A DNA stretch of 64,000 bases from Rutidosis leptorrhynchoides. Lineage: Eukaryota; Streptophyta; Magnoliopsida; Asterales; Asteraceae. The position numbers and the translations under genes are program-made. Below the pieces are notes generated by a model. That model did no database searches. It saw only the letters and a program-made list of their open reading frames with translations, and was not told where the DNA came from. This document shows, one piece after another, positions 1 through 12,389 of the stretch. Where the stretch lies: assembly GCF_046630445.1 (NCBI RefSeq), contig NC_092335.1, positions 629,021,501 to 629,085,500 of the forward strand, read 5' to 3'. Position 1 is the first letter of the stretch; each line of letters starts with the position of its first letter.

Positions 1-2417
1 TGAGTAATCATTCATGACTTATTTACATGAAAACAAAATTACATATCCTTTATATCTAATCCATACACCAACGACCAAAAACACCTACAAACACTTTCAT
101 TCTTCAATTTTATTCATCTAATTGAACTCTCTCAAGTTCTATCTTCAAGTTCTAAGTGTTCTTCATAAATTCCAAAAGTTCTAGTTTCATAAAATCAAGA
201 ATACTTTCAAGTTTGCTAGCTCACTTCCAATCTTGTAAGGTGATCATCCAACCTCAAGAAATCTTTGTTTCTTACAGTAGGTTATCATTCTAATACAAGG
301 TAATAATCATATTCAAACTTTGGTTCAATTTCTATAACTATAACAATCTTATTTCAAGTGATGATCTTACTTGAACTTGTTTTCGTGTCATGATTTTGCT
401 TCAAGAACTTTGAGCCATCCAAGGATCCATTGAAGCTAGATCCATTTTTCTCTTTTCCAGTAGGTTCATCCAAGGAACTTAAGGTAGTAATGATGTTCAT
501 AACATCATTCGATTCATACATATAAAGCTATCTTATTCGAAGGTTTAAACTTGTAATCACTAGAACATAGTTTAGTTAATTCTAAACTTGTTCGCAAACA
601 AAAGTTAATCCTTCTAACTTGACTTTTAAAATCAACTAAACACATGTTCTATATCTATATGATATGCTAACTTAATGATTTAAAACCTGGAAACACGAAA
701 AACACCGTAAAACCGGATTTACGCCGTCGTAGTAACACCGCGGGCTGTTTTGGGTTAGTTAATTAAAAACTATGATAAACTTTGATTTAAAAGTTGTTAT
801 TCTGAGAAAATGATTTTTATTATGAACATGAAACTATATCCAAAAATTATGGTTAAACTCAAAGTGGAAGTATGTTTTCTAAAATGGTCATCTAGACGTC
901 GTTCTTTCGACTGAAATGACTACCTTTACAAAAACGACTTGTAACTTATTTTTCCGACTAGAAACCTATACTTTTTTTGTTTAGATTCATAAAATAGAGT
1001 TCAATATGAAACCATAGCAATTTGATTCACTCAAAACGGATTTAAAATGAAGAAGTTATGGGTAAAACAAGATTGGATAATTTTTCTCATTTTAGCTACG
1101 TGAAAATTGGTAACAAATCTATTCCAACCATAACTTAATCAACTTGTATTATATATTATGTAATCTTGAGATACCATAGACACGTATACAATGTTTCGAC
1201 CTATCATGTCGACACATCTATATATATTTCGGAACAACCATAGACACTCTATATGTGAATGTTGGAGTTAGCTATACAGGGTTGAGGTTGATTCCAAAAT
1301 ATATATAGTTTGAGTTGTGATCAATACTGAGATACGTATACACTGGGTCGTGGATTGATTCAAGATAATATTTATCGATTTATTTCTGTACATCTAACTG
1401 TGGACAACTAGTTGTAGGTTACTAACGAGGACAGCTGACTTAATAAACTTAAAACATCAAAATATATTAAAAGTGTTGTAAATATATTTTGAACATACTT
1501 TGATATATATGTATATATTGTTATAGGTTCGTGAATCAACCAGTGGCCAAGTCTTACTTCCCGACGAAGTAAAAATTTGTGAAAGTGAGTTATAGTCCCA
1601 CTTTTAAAATCTAATATTTTTGGGATGAGAATACATGCAGGTTTTATAAATGATTTACAAAATAGACACAAGTACGTGAAACTACATTCTATGGTTGAAT
1701 TATCGAAATCGAATATGCCCCTTTTTATTAAGTCTGGTAATCTAAGAATTAGGGAACAGACACCCTAATTGACGTGAATCCTAAAGATAGATCTATTGGG
1801 CCTAACAAACCCCATCCAAAGTACCGGATGCTTTAGTACTTCGAAATTCATATCATATCCGAAGGGTGTCCCGGAATGATGGGGATATTCTTATATATGC
1901 ATCTTGTTATTGTCGGTTACCAGGTGTTCACCATATGAATGATTTTTATCTCTATGTATGGGATGTGTATTGAAATATGAAATCTTGTGGTCTATTGTTA
2001 CGATTTGATATATATAGGTTAAACCTATAACTCACCAACATTTTTGTTGACGTTTTAAGCATGTTTATTCTCAGGTGATTATTAAGAGCTTCCGCTGTCG
2101 CATACTTAAATAAGGACAAGATTTGGAGTCCATGCTTGTATGATATTGTGTAAAAACTGCATTCAAGAAACTTATTTTGTTGTAACATATTTGTATTGTA
2201 AACCATTATGTAATGGTCGTGTGTAAACAGGATATATTAGATTATCATTATTTGATAATCTACGTAAAGCTTTTTAAACCTTTATTGATGAAATAAAGGT
2301 TATGGTTTGTTTAAAAATGAATGCAGTCTTTGAAAAACGTCTCATATAGAGGTCAAAACCTCGCAACGAAATCAATTAATATGGAACGTTTTTAATCAAT
2401 AAGAACGGGACATTTCA
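1..2417 (+). repeat. 3' part of a long LTR (family shared with 18792-22241)
   Basis: The window starts inside this LTR. Base 1 aligns with base 19801 of the solo LTR at 18792-22241, so about 1 kb of its left end lies outside. Alignment runs colinearly to the shared terminus GGGACATTTCA at 2417. It holds no coding sequence; the short ORFs in it have no family signature. The right flank begins GTCAT, so if this is a complete insertion a GTCAT copy should precede its left end outside the window. Whether it is a solo LTR or one end of a full element cannot be decided here. Confidence 0.85.
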
Positions 2418-2895
2418 GTCATTAAAGCGCAACTCGAGTCGAACTAAAAGGTATAACCAGTGAAAAATTTAAATGTTATTTTAAATTAACAATATATGTG
2501 CATCTCTGCGTTTCGTTATGTAATTGTGTACTTTTAAAAATTTTAACGCAAAATCAATGTGTATGAAAAGTACCCCAAATATTTAGAGTTTTTTAAAAAA
2601 CGTCCGTTTTGCGTATAGTTAGTGACATTGTGTTCTTAAAATTATTTCGAATTTAACGATGGTGTCGGAAAAATTTAACTCGTTGCGAACGAGAAGATAT
2701 GACCCGTTGAATATTTGGTGGAGTTTACTTAAGATTTTTTATGAAAATGGTTATTTGACATTTTACCCCCTGTTTGGGGGTCGATTTGAATTTTTGAAAA
2801 AAGTCTGAAGGGCTTTGTTGGTGAAATGAAATTTAGTAAAAAAAGGTGAAAAGTCGAAAATGCCCCTATAGTATTCGTCATTTTTGTCTATTAGA
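2418..2895 (-). mobile_element. Helitron-like fragment, 5' end at 2895
   Basis: Read on the minus strand from 2895, this begins A|TCTAATAGACAAAA. It matches the inverted sequence at about 11808-12190, including a block around 2590-2790 with the words for TTTTTCCGACACCAT and CACTAACTATACGC. That second copy ends in a Helitron-like CTAGT. Here the 3' end is missing because the LTR ending at 2417 interrupts it. It is non-coding. The Helitron assignment rests on the TC start and the CTAGT end of the sister copy. Confidence 0.5.
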
Positions 2896-3664
2896 TATAT
2901 GTATATATAATTACTATAATTGTTGTAATAATAATTATATAAATCAAAAGTATTTTTATTATAAAAATAAAAGATAAAAAAAAAGAATTAAAAAAATAAA
3001 GATAAACAAAATAATTATAATTACTAGCTCATCCTTTTTTATTTATTGTGCATTTTACTATTATTATTCTTTTGAGCATTACATACTTGCAATAAATATA
3101 AGTACTTTGCTAATGACGTTACTTAAGATTGTCAATAGGAATTACGTTTATGCATAAAGTAATCGAACATTTAGTTAATAGATGGTAGTTAAGTACTAAT
3201 TATGTTAAAAATACAACTAAATGATGCATACGTGACTAACTCCTTGGTATTACAAGCTGCTTACGCTGTGGTACTCTCCGAAGTCCGACCTTCAAATAAA
3301 AACGCTACCAATGAATGAAACAAACTACTTAAATCGAAATGTGTCGTTCACTCGGAGGCCTAAAGTTCAACGCATAGTTTTTTGGTTGTTAAGTTATGGC
3401 AGCACTTAGCATTCTTAATCTAAATTTTCTTAATAACGGACTGTGAATTTTTTGAAAAGGTGCGAATTTCATTAAACTCCTAAAAAATAACAAAACACTA
3501 ACCGACACCATAAAAACAACTTCACAAGAGGCGAAGTTAGAGCATCACACCACTAGAACTAAGCCATGACCCCAAAATTAGAAACAGAAGATACGCCAAA
3601 AGATGGAAATATAACGAAACACCAAAACACCTCCACAAAAAAAGAATAAGCTCTACATCAATTT
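2896..3664. other. AT-rich sequence with no recognised feature
   Basis: Very AT-rich with A and T runs (2896-3010), then less biased sequence from 3240 that may be the 3' flank of the LINE remnant on the minus strand. I see no ORF with a family signature, no repeat structure and no RNA gene. Confidence 0.4.
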
Positions 3665-4303
3665 CTATGATCCAGACGTTGCACCTTTTGGATTGGATTT
3701 CCATAATTCGAGGCTAATGCTAGTGCGTTTACTTCTGACCGAAATTCGAAGATGATATACAATTTTCAAGCTTGCTAAAACATCTTCGTTTAGTATTGCT
3801 CCTCTTTTCACCTGTTTTTCATGAACCAATTTATTTCTCCAACGCTTAATTAACCACAATAGCACATACCGTGAGGCTAATGCTAGCTCATCTTTCACCT
3901 TCAATCCAATTTGATAATTGCGAGTAATGATGACATTAGAAACACCATTGGGAATAGCATTCGAGCAATCCCACCATTCTAAGTATCCCCTCAGAGAGGC
4001 GTAATGAACTTACAATATGTAAATAACTGATGGGGCATTCGGGCAAGACGTGGTAGAAAGGACATAATATAGAATAATCTGGATTCCAAGCACAACTATT
4101 TTCGAACGTGTTAGGATACCATTGTGGATTAGTCGCCAAATAGATATATTGACTTTCTTTGGGAGATAAGATATCCAGTTAACTGATGATAATACGCTAG
4201 AAGAGCCAAGGAGATATTTATCAAGTAAATCAGAGAAAAACTTGACGGTGAATATACCTTTTGGATTGAGGGTCCAACTCCAACTATCAGGGCCTAAAGA
4301 CAA
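3665..4303 (-). pseudogene. LINE (non-LTR retrotransposon) remnant, zf-RVT region
   Basis: Two minus-strand frames together look like the C-terminal zinc-binding reverse-transcriptase region (zf-RVT type) of plant L1-like LINEs. The reading frame from 4303 has the W-x-W opening (DSWSWTLNPKG), a basic K-F segment, then LPKKVNISIWRLIHNGILTR, which is the family's PKKV-x-I-F/I-W-R-L signature. The expected Cys/His part is spread over a second frame (3936-4139, with CP and LH words), so at least one frameshift is present. The frame 3665-3904 contains WLIKRWRNKLVHE, like the W-x-I-W-x-x-R-N words after zf-RVT. No endonuclease or RT palm is present, so this is a short 3' remnant. Confidence 0.65.
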
Positions 4304-5559
4304 CTATGGCACAGTTTACAGTAAGGATTCCAGGCCAGCTATCTCATTTATAGCTCTTCCTCGTTTTGCCATTGCCTACAATCGAAAAGACCTTGACACG
4401 AATTACAATTACGGTTCATGACTAGAGCCTCTTTATTCAAGTGTAACGCATATAACCTCGGGAATAAGAATTCATATAATTGCATAATAAATATCATCTA
4501 GGTTTTGTGATAAGAACTTAGACAATATTCAATTAGACCGACAAATAAATAAACTAATAAATCTAATTAGATCAAAATTAGTGATGTTCTAATATTTAAC
4601 CTAACAAGATTCTCATTCAATCAACATATAAATTCAAAAAAATTGGGATTCTTTTGAATATGCCTAATTAATCAATTATTATCACTATATAAGTGCATTC
4701 GTTATTACTTCATTTATTACTCCTAAAATCTCGACTTAAATTTTATGCAAAAATTAATTTAATCACCTATTTGTTGTGGCTATCTCCTAAGTGGATAAAT
4801 CAAGAAAACCTACGTTTATTTAAAAGTTTAATGGTTCCGAAATTTTTTTTTAAAACATTTTATACATATTCAATTACCCTTCGACCATTCCCGACGATTT
4901 ACGAACATCTGTTTATAAATAGATATGTACATATAAATAATTATATATATAATAATTTTAAATACATTAATAAACTATTATATGATTTAGTTATTATGAA
5001 AAATAACTTAAGATATAATTAAAACATGTTATTAAAAAAACGTATTTATATAAAAATAATGTATTTGAATATAATTGTTAAATGATAGTAACACGCTGAT
5101 CATTCTATTGTTATTTAAATAAGTTTAATTCAAACTTATGTGATTTTAAAAATAAACGTAGGTTCATAAATAGACTACGTAAAGTTTAGACTGGTTAAAA
5201 ATACCTTTACTATCTTAATTTGAATTTTAATACTCCGTACATTTTACTTGGGATTGAGAGCTAATAACAGGTCAACTTTTTATGAATGGTTTTACACAGT
5301 TAATGACCAAAATAAATAAATGTATTTAATATAAAAAATGGGATTTTTATGAAGACTTTAAACGTCACTGTTTAGCAACGGAACACGAAATACTCTCCCT
5401 AAAAATTGTCCTTAACTGTAATACAAATTGAGAAAGGCTATTAATATTTATATTATTTTATTGTTAAAACACGTTTGAATAACTTATCATATTACTGTGT
5501 TTTTCCACTTTATATATACCATATATATGCATTAAGATTCATAAACCCACAACCAAAAA
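4304..5559. other. AT-rich sequence with no recognised feature
   Basis: No coding signal beyond a 109-codon AT-driven frame (4693-5022) rich in Leu, Ile, Asn and Tyr, which looks like chance. I see no terminal repeats or RNA gene. The unseen left end of the LTR-like host sequence of the Helitrons may lie here. Confidence 0.35.
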
Positions 5560-6911
5560 CACTTGCAACCGCTGCTACAACTACTGCTCTTTTTCTGTTT
5601 GAAGTTGGATAAAACCCACCATCGGCTACCACCTTCAATCATTCGAAAACCTTGTTGCTCCTTGTTCGAACACCATCAACCTTAACTACATCATCATCTA
5701 TATATCGACAACTGTTCCGTTCAATACCATAATTAACCTCATGAACAAATCAACTTGCTGCTATACTTCTTGTTCAAACAATACCAAAACCAAACCCAAC
5801 CCATTTGACTGCTTGTTTTACTGTCGGTATCCGACCCAAAACTCAAAATCTAGTTACCAAACATCAATATAAGTTTATATCGGCATTTTCTTCCCCATAT
5901 TACCATTACCTCTCTGCCACTACGTTACACCACGAAACCGCCAATTTTTTTTAAAGAAAAACATCACAACTTTTGAAGACCGACGCTTTCTAGTGGCCGT
6001 TCATTATGTGGTTGTATAACCATCAAACCGTCATTGCTGCCGGTTCCTTTCTGTCGTCGCACCCTTTCTACTGCTGCTATTCGAAAACCACGAAGACCCA
6101 ATCAAAAAGTTAATTGTTTTACTACTAATATGAGTGTTCTTTCTGTAAACAACCCCATCATCGAACAACCACCTGCAAGTTATTCCATCTTCTTGTTCTA
6201 TATTCGAAAATCAAACACAAATCAAGAACCTGTAACCATTACTGTTACTGTTCGTCTTCATGTTACAGCCGGAAACCTCCATGATCGATCCTTCTGTTTC
6301 TATTTTATATCGAGCACACCCCAACAAGATGCCCCATGTTCGACAACTATCACCTCCATTAAACCATCGATTGTGTTTTGTTTTTGGTTCGTCATCTACA
6401 AGAACCACCACCCTCAATAAACCCACTTTGATCACCACCACAAACTATCTTATAATTTTCAGCGAGCTACCATTACTTCCTGTGTTACTGTTTTCGGGTT
6501 CAGTTCACCATAACCACCACTTTCGTGACCCATCTGCTTGCTACTGTTACTCGATTAATGTTACTGCCGTCGTGATGATCCTGCTATTATTTCCCTGTTC
6601 GGTTTAGCATATGAACAATGATGAATAGTGAAGATGATGGTGATTGTCGGTCGTGTCTGAAGATGGTGGTGACTAACGTGAAGGTGACGATAATTAAAAT
6701 TTGATGGTGATGCAGTATGATGATGATAATGAGACGATGATGATGCGAGTATGATGATGATAATGAGACGATGATGATGCGAGTATGATGATGATAATGA
6801 GACGATGATGATGAGATGATTATGATGATGGTCTAATGAAGATGATGATGATGATAAGTCGATGATGATAATGATGATGATGATGGTAATATTATTTTTA
6901 TTATTATTATT
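5560..6911 (+). repeat. LTR-like host sequence left of the Helitron pair, with GATGAT microsatellite
   Basis: CA/CT-rich leader-like sequence (5560-6600) followed by a degenerate GATGAT array (about 6700-6890), including near-exact tandem copies of a unit with GATGATGATAATGAGAC (about 6717-6800), and an ATT tract up to 6911. The layout resembles the middle of the chromovirus-like LTRs elsewhere in this window, and the LTR tail at 17324-18786 would be its continuation beyond the Helitrons. ORFs here (6034-6607) overlap each other in several frames and show no known domain. Confidence 0.4.
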
Positions 6912-9310
6912 ACTAGCTTAACACCCGCGAATTTGTGGGAATTTTTTAGGGATTAATCACAATTGACTTGTAAGAATCATTCTATTTTATAAGTATTTTT
7001 TAGGTTTATAATAAATCGATTTAGTTACAACATTAGTGTTAAATTACTTATAGGCAATGTAGCTATTTATAACTTAAAAACAATACATATAAAATAAAAT
7101 TGAAAGTCTAACATTTAAAAAAAGTTTACTTTGTCATTAATAATTTGATCGAGTTTCCCACAAATTATATCATGATTGTAATCGATTACATGTTTATGAA
7201 TTGCATATATAGCGAAAGTTGTTTGTTTTGTTATCAGTATATTCTGAAGCTTCTTATAAGTAATAGCAGGTAATCTATGTTCCTGCATGAAATTTAAAAA
7301 TAAAAACCATTAGAACAATCTAGGGTGTTAACTGGTGTGCTTTATGACTTACAACGAAGAATCTAAATAGGAAAGTAAAGACAACATTGACATGGATGAT
7401 AAAAGTGAAACATGTAAATGTGAAATAAAAGAAATGCGACTCTGTTACGACGGCTCGACCCATTTCAATCGAGAAACAACCGTTGTGGCTGTTGCCATGA
7501 TACCCCTAAAATTCTAAATCCCTAACGGCCACCTCCGGTTATATGTATTAGAAAAGGATGTGCCGTAAGAAAAACCCAAATAAACTACATCTATATGCCG
7601 TCTTTATTTTTCTCTTCAACTCTTCAAATTCAATAAAAACCAAAGGGACCCAAATCCATAACCATAATGACATGGACACTCAAAAGTGCACATGAATGGT
7701 GAAATATTCAAAGCTTTTTAAACATGTTACTACTAATACATATATTAGGTGCTTTATCTCAATATCTAATATCTAATTCGTGCCATGCATGTTAAAATGA
7801 TAAATGGTTCAATTTACTTATACCAATATTTGAAGTAATCGTGAATAAAAGCCAGGGAGTTAATGCTTTAAACCGAGTTAAAAACATAGTAAACCAAATA
7901 GTGTAACTTTACAAATCAAATTGACCCATTTATAAGTAAATGTGTCAAATATGACATCTAGGCTATACTCACCTTTTCCCACCTATTTGAACCACCCATC
8001 TTGCCACCGCTTTGTTAAATGGGGATCACGAAGAGAACAGGACAACCAAAACGAAACGACGGCCACTGCATGACTATTTGCTAATAGGAAATAGGTCACA
8101 CATGCAGGGAAAGATAAAATAGAATCACCTTTTCATTATCTCATCTACATACATGTATAACATCACCATGAAACTAAGCACATCACTGGAACACGATATC
8201 CGTTATCAGTACCTAAAACAGAGATTTGTACCTTAGTTTAAGATTTTTCACATGATTATTTGGATAGGATGAAAGCAACAAATAATGTTTACACACAATA
8301 GTTTCTAATATATGTGGTCAAGAGAACTCTAATTAAGTTGTAAAAGATATCATGTTTTACATTGAATACGAATAACTTGTATAATGAATTAGCCCCATAT
8401 GCCCATACGTAAAAAAAGCATGGATTTATGGTTGACATATTCATCATACATCAAGACTCATTTAGTAAATAATGAAAGTATGCAATTTGTACTTCTTTAT
8501 CTTATCTACATACCTTTATAACATCCCCATCCTACAGGTAACCAAATTATTATTCAATTTTGAGCTGTAGTAAACCAAAATCTATGTCTTGAAATGCATA
8601 GACATCTGAGTCAATATCACTGCAAAATTATCAAAACCATAACAGGTTAAGGTCAAAAAGCGTTACACATTTAACTTTTAAGTAGGCATAATAACTGAAA
8701 ATTCTTACAAACTATCTACATCTTTAAAATGATTTTTGGAGGTGTGATGCATCTGAAATGAACTTCATGCAGTTAATGGGTAGAAATTACCACCTCTAAC
8801 CATGTAAGTAGAAATGAAAGATTAATGCGTGCGAAAAAGAAACCATAGTGAGATTTGTTCTCATTGTATTATCCCACCTCCTATTACAAGCCCATAAGGC
8901 CAGAACTTAAAATTTTAAATCATATTTCGATTTTTTTATCATTATAAATATTAAATAGTATGACAACAACACACAGGAGATTTTATATTCATTAGTAGGC
9001 ATACTTTAATTTAACAACTGGCACATGTAACCTTGTCAAGACAACAGCTAATTCATCTTATAATGTCGCAAGAATTAAAATAAACAGCTCTAAGTAGTTC
9101 ATTCCTATCGGAAGCTAGCCATTAACTTAGATTAAGCAACAAATGTAAGTAAGTGAGCAAAATGGTTAAACAAAAAGAACACAAACTATAAATTGACTAA
9201 CGACTATAAATCGACTAATGATGTAACTTAAGTTAAAACCACATTCACAAAGTTAATTGAGAGGAAGGTAAAAGACATCCTACCACAACTTATATTACAG
9301 TATGATTTAT

Positions 9311-9313
<3 letters not shown>

Positions 9314-9390
<77 letters not shown>
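9314..9390. repeat. (AT)n microsatellite
   Basis: Uninterrupted AT dinucleotide run directly left of the foldback element. A shorter AT run lies at its right edge, so the foldback probably inserted into an AT tract. Confidence 0.95.
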
Positions 9391-9393
<3 letters not shown>

Positions 9394-10065
9394 GTAGGAT
9401 CAAAGGGGAAGTAACCAATCGGGGGGAAGCAATTTTTTTTTTTTTTTTCATTTTTTGAAATAACTTTGTTCACAAACATTATAGATTGGATGAAAATATG
9501 AACATTTAATAAAGACACTTTGTGATAAATGTTTTTATTTTGGCGGGAAAATGTTCGAAGAAGTAATATATAACAATTATCGTGTTTTTCGAGCGTATGT
9601 TGAGGTTTTAGATAGTAGGGTTTAGATATTAGGATTTATAGGGTTCAGATATTAGGGTTTAGAAATTTAGGGTTTAGGGTTTAGATTTAGGATTTAGATT
9701 GAGTTTTTAACACGGTTTAGAGTTTAGGGTTTAGGGTTTAGGGTTTGGGTTTGCGTTTTGGGTTTAGGGACTAAACCCAAAACCCTAAACCCTAAACCCT
9801 AAACCCTAAACTCTAAATCGGGCTAAATTTTACTTCACAAAACATGAAGAAAAAAAAAATGTTAACATTCTTCACGATCAATATTATCTTGAAAGTTATT
9901 TTTGTCGATCGTTTTCCCGCCTAAATAATAACATTCATCACGAAGTGTCTTTTCTAAATGTTCATATTTTCGTGTGATCTTGATGCTTGAAAAAAAATAC
10001 CAAAAAAAATGAAAAAAAAAAATTGCTTCCCCCCGATTGGTTTACTTCCCCATTGATCCTGCCCC
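9391..10065. mobile_element. Foldback element with telomere-like arms
   Basis: Long terminal inverted repeats. The left end reads GGTAGGATCAAAGGGGAAG and the right end, read inverted, GGCAGGATCAATGGGGAAG; both continue with CCAATCGGGGGGAAGCAA and a T run. The inner arms are plant-telomere-like: TTTAGGG units from about 9615 to 9770 turn at GGGTTTAGGGACTAAACCC into CCCTAAA units (9771-9825). Both outer arms share sequence such as GGCGGGAAAA. It has no transposase ORF. It is flanked by AT runs, so the target duplication cannot be read. The superfamily (MULE foldback type is possible) is not resolved. Confidence 0.75.
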
Positions 10066-11750
10066 TATATATATATAATGTGGTTTTAACTTGAAACTCG
10101 TATCTTGCATACATTTCCTAACCACCGAAAAGTAAAACAATCCACACCTACTTATTACAGTCATTAATACTCCGTTTTAGCATTTTATTTTAACCCACTT
10201 ATTAGAGCATGAGTAAAATGTTTTTAGTCCAGGTTAGGGTTATCATTTGTATCCATAAGCTAAGACTTCTTTGTTGATAATTTTGCCACCACTAACTCTT
10301 TATGTTTTTCAATAAAACATACCCGTTTGACCCATTTAACTTTTTTTATCATTATAATTTAGCAATATGGCTTGACCCATATATAATAAAACTTACCTCT
10401 TGTCAAGGTTGGTTTCAATAAAACATACCCATTTGTATTTTTATCAATAAAACATACCCATTTGACCCAACTATAAACATACCCATCTGGACCCATTCGA
10501 CTTTTTTCAATTTAATTTAACAATATGGTTTGACCCATTTAGAATAAAGCATCCCTGTTGTGAAGTTTGATTTCATGTTTTCGTAAATGTAATTAACATT
10601 TATTACTATACTCAACCTAGAGAAAGAAAAAGCATGTAGCTGATAGTAAACTTTGAATCAAAATGACATACGAATTAAAACAATCTGCATTTTATGAGAT
10701 GCACAAAGTCTATGAGTCACTACTTTAGTTTTTTGAATTGTTGGGTAATATATAGCCATAGCCATATCAATTAAAACAATGAAGAATCGATCCTTAGGCA
10801 TAATAGTAAAATAAATATCAAAAAACAATTCATACCACAAACTGAAATCATATAACAAATTAAAAAACATACCAGAAACTTAAATCTTCTACGTGTCTGA
10901 ATCTGCATCCATACCTGTACATGAGGAACATATACGTGTATTGAATCAGTAAACCAATCGAACTATATATGATATTCACATATTATAGTAAACTAAATAC
11001 AGTGCTTTTTAATCTTTCAACTACAAAGTGTAAAAGTTAACCAACAATTTATTTGATTATTTTAAGTATAATGTTACAGATTCTATGTGTAAATCATATA
11101 CCATCAGACATTAATAATGATATTATGTGATGTAATATGAATAACCAAAATGAATATAATGTAAATTAGTGATTACCGACGCCAGGAACTTACAATTGCA
11201 GACCAGTAACAAAATCCATCACATTCCATATTACAATGAACCGCAGGTATTTAGAATCCGTGGAGGTTTGAACATAGATCTTTGGTAGATCGATTGTTCA
11301 TCATCAAATGATATCTTCTTTCAACTAAAATTATCGATAGAATTCTGATGTAGCATATATTCCGATCTAACACATGTTCGGAACAGTTTCATCTAAATAT
11401 CGATTTAATGTAAGAGTAGTGTTTCAATTTTTGATATATTGAAAACATGAATTGTAACTTTCGTCTAAAACAGGGACAAATCGATGTTGACGACTATTTT
11501 ATTTGAATATCAGATCCAAAACATAGATTCAAAGAGTGATTGTAGGTTTTTTTTTTTTTTTTTTTTTTTTTTTGAGAGAGAGAGAGAGAGAGTTTGGGGA
11601 AATTTTTATGGAGAGTTTGAGTTCATAATCTTAATTAGGAAATTTGGATGGTTAAAATTAAGATTGTTAATGATAATGAAACACTATGATTAGTGGCTGG
11701 ATTTTTAGATGATCTATTTACTTTTTTTATTATTATAATATAATAAAGAG

Positions 11751-12389
<639 letters not shown>

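Larger units (their letters stand above)
6912..11751 (-). mobile_element. Helitron A, non-autonomous, about 4.84 kb
   Basis: On the minus strand it starts A|TCTCTTTATTATATTATA at 11751 and ends in a hairpin (CCCACAAATTCGCGGG) followed by TGTTAAG and CTAGT at 6912. These are the hallmarks of Helitrons: 5' TC, a GC hairpin about 10 nt from the end, and CTRRT. The first ~170 nt match the 5' end of Helitron B at 12389. It sits in an ATT microsatellite. No Rep/helicase ORF is visible, so it would depend on another element. It contains a foldback element (9391-10065). A short possible captured exon starts with ATG on minus at 7498 (17 codons beginning MATATTVVSRLKW), unassigned. The base after CTAGT is A and not the usual T. 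Confidence 0.7.

Noticed and set aside
6034..6607. Overlapping ORFs on both strands (115-128 codons)
   Set aside because: Three frames are open over the same DNA because of CA/CT-rich composition. None has a family motif and the frames do not recur elsewhere in the window.
9615..9825. True telomere or chromosome end
   Set aside because: The TTTAGGG units are degenerate, inverted and enclosed by terminal inverted repeats of a foldback element.
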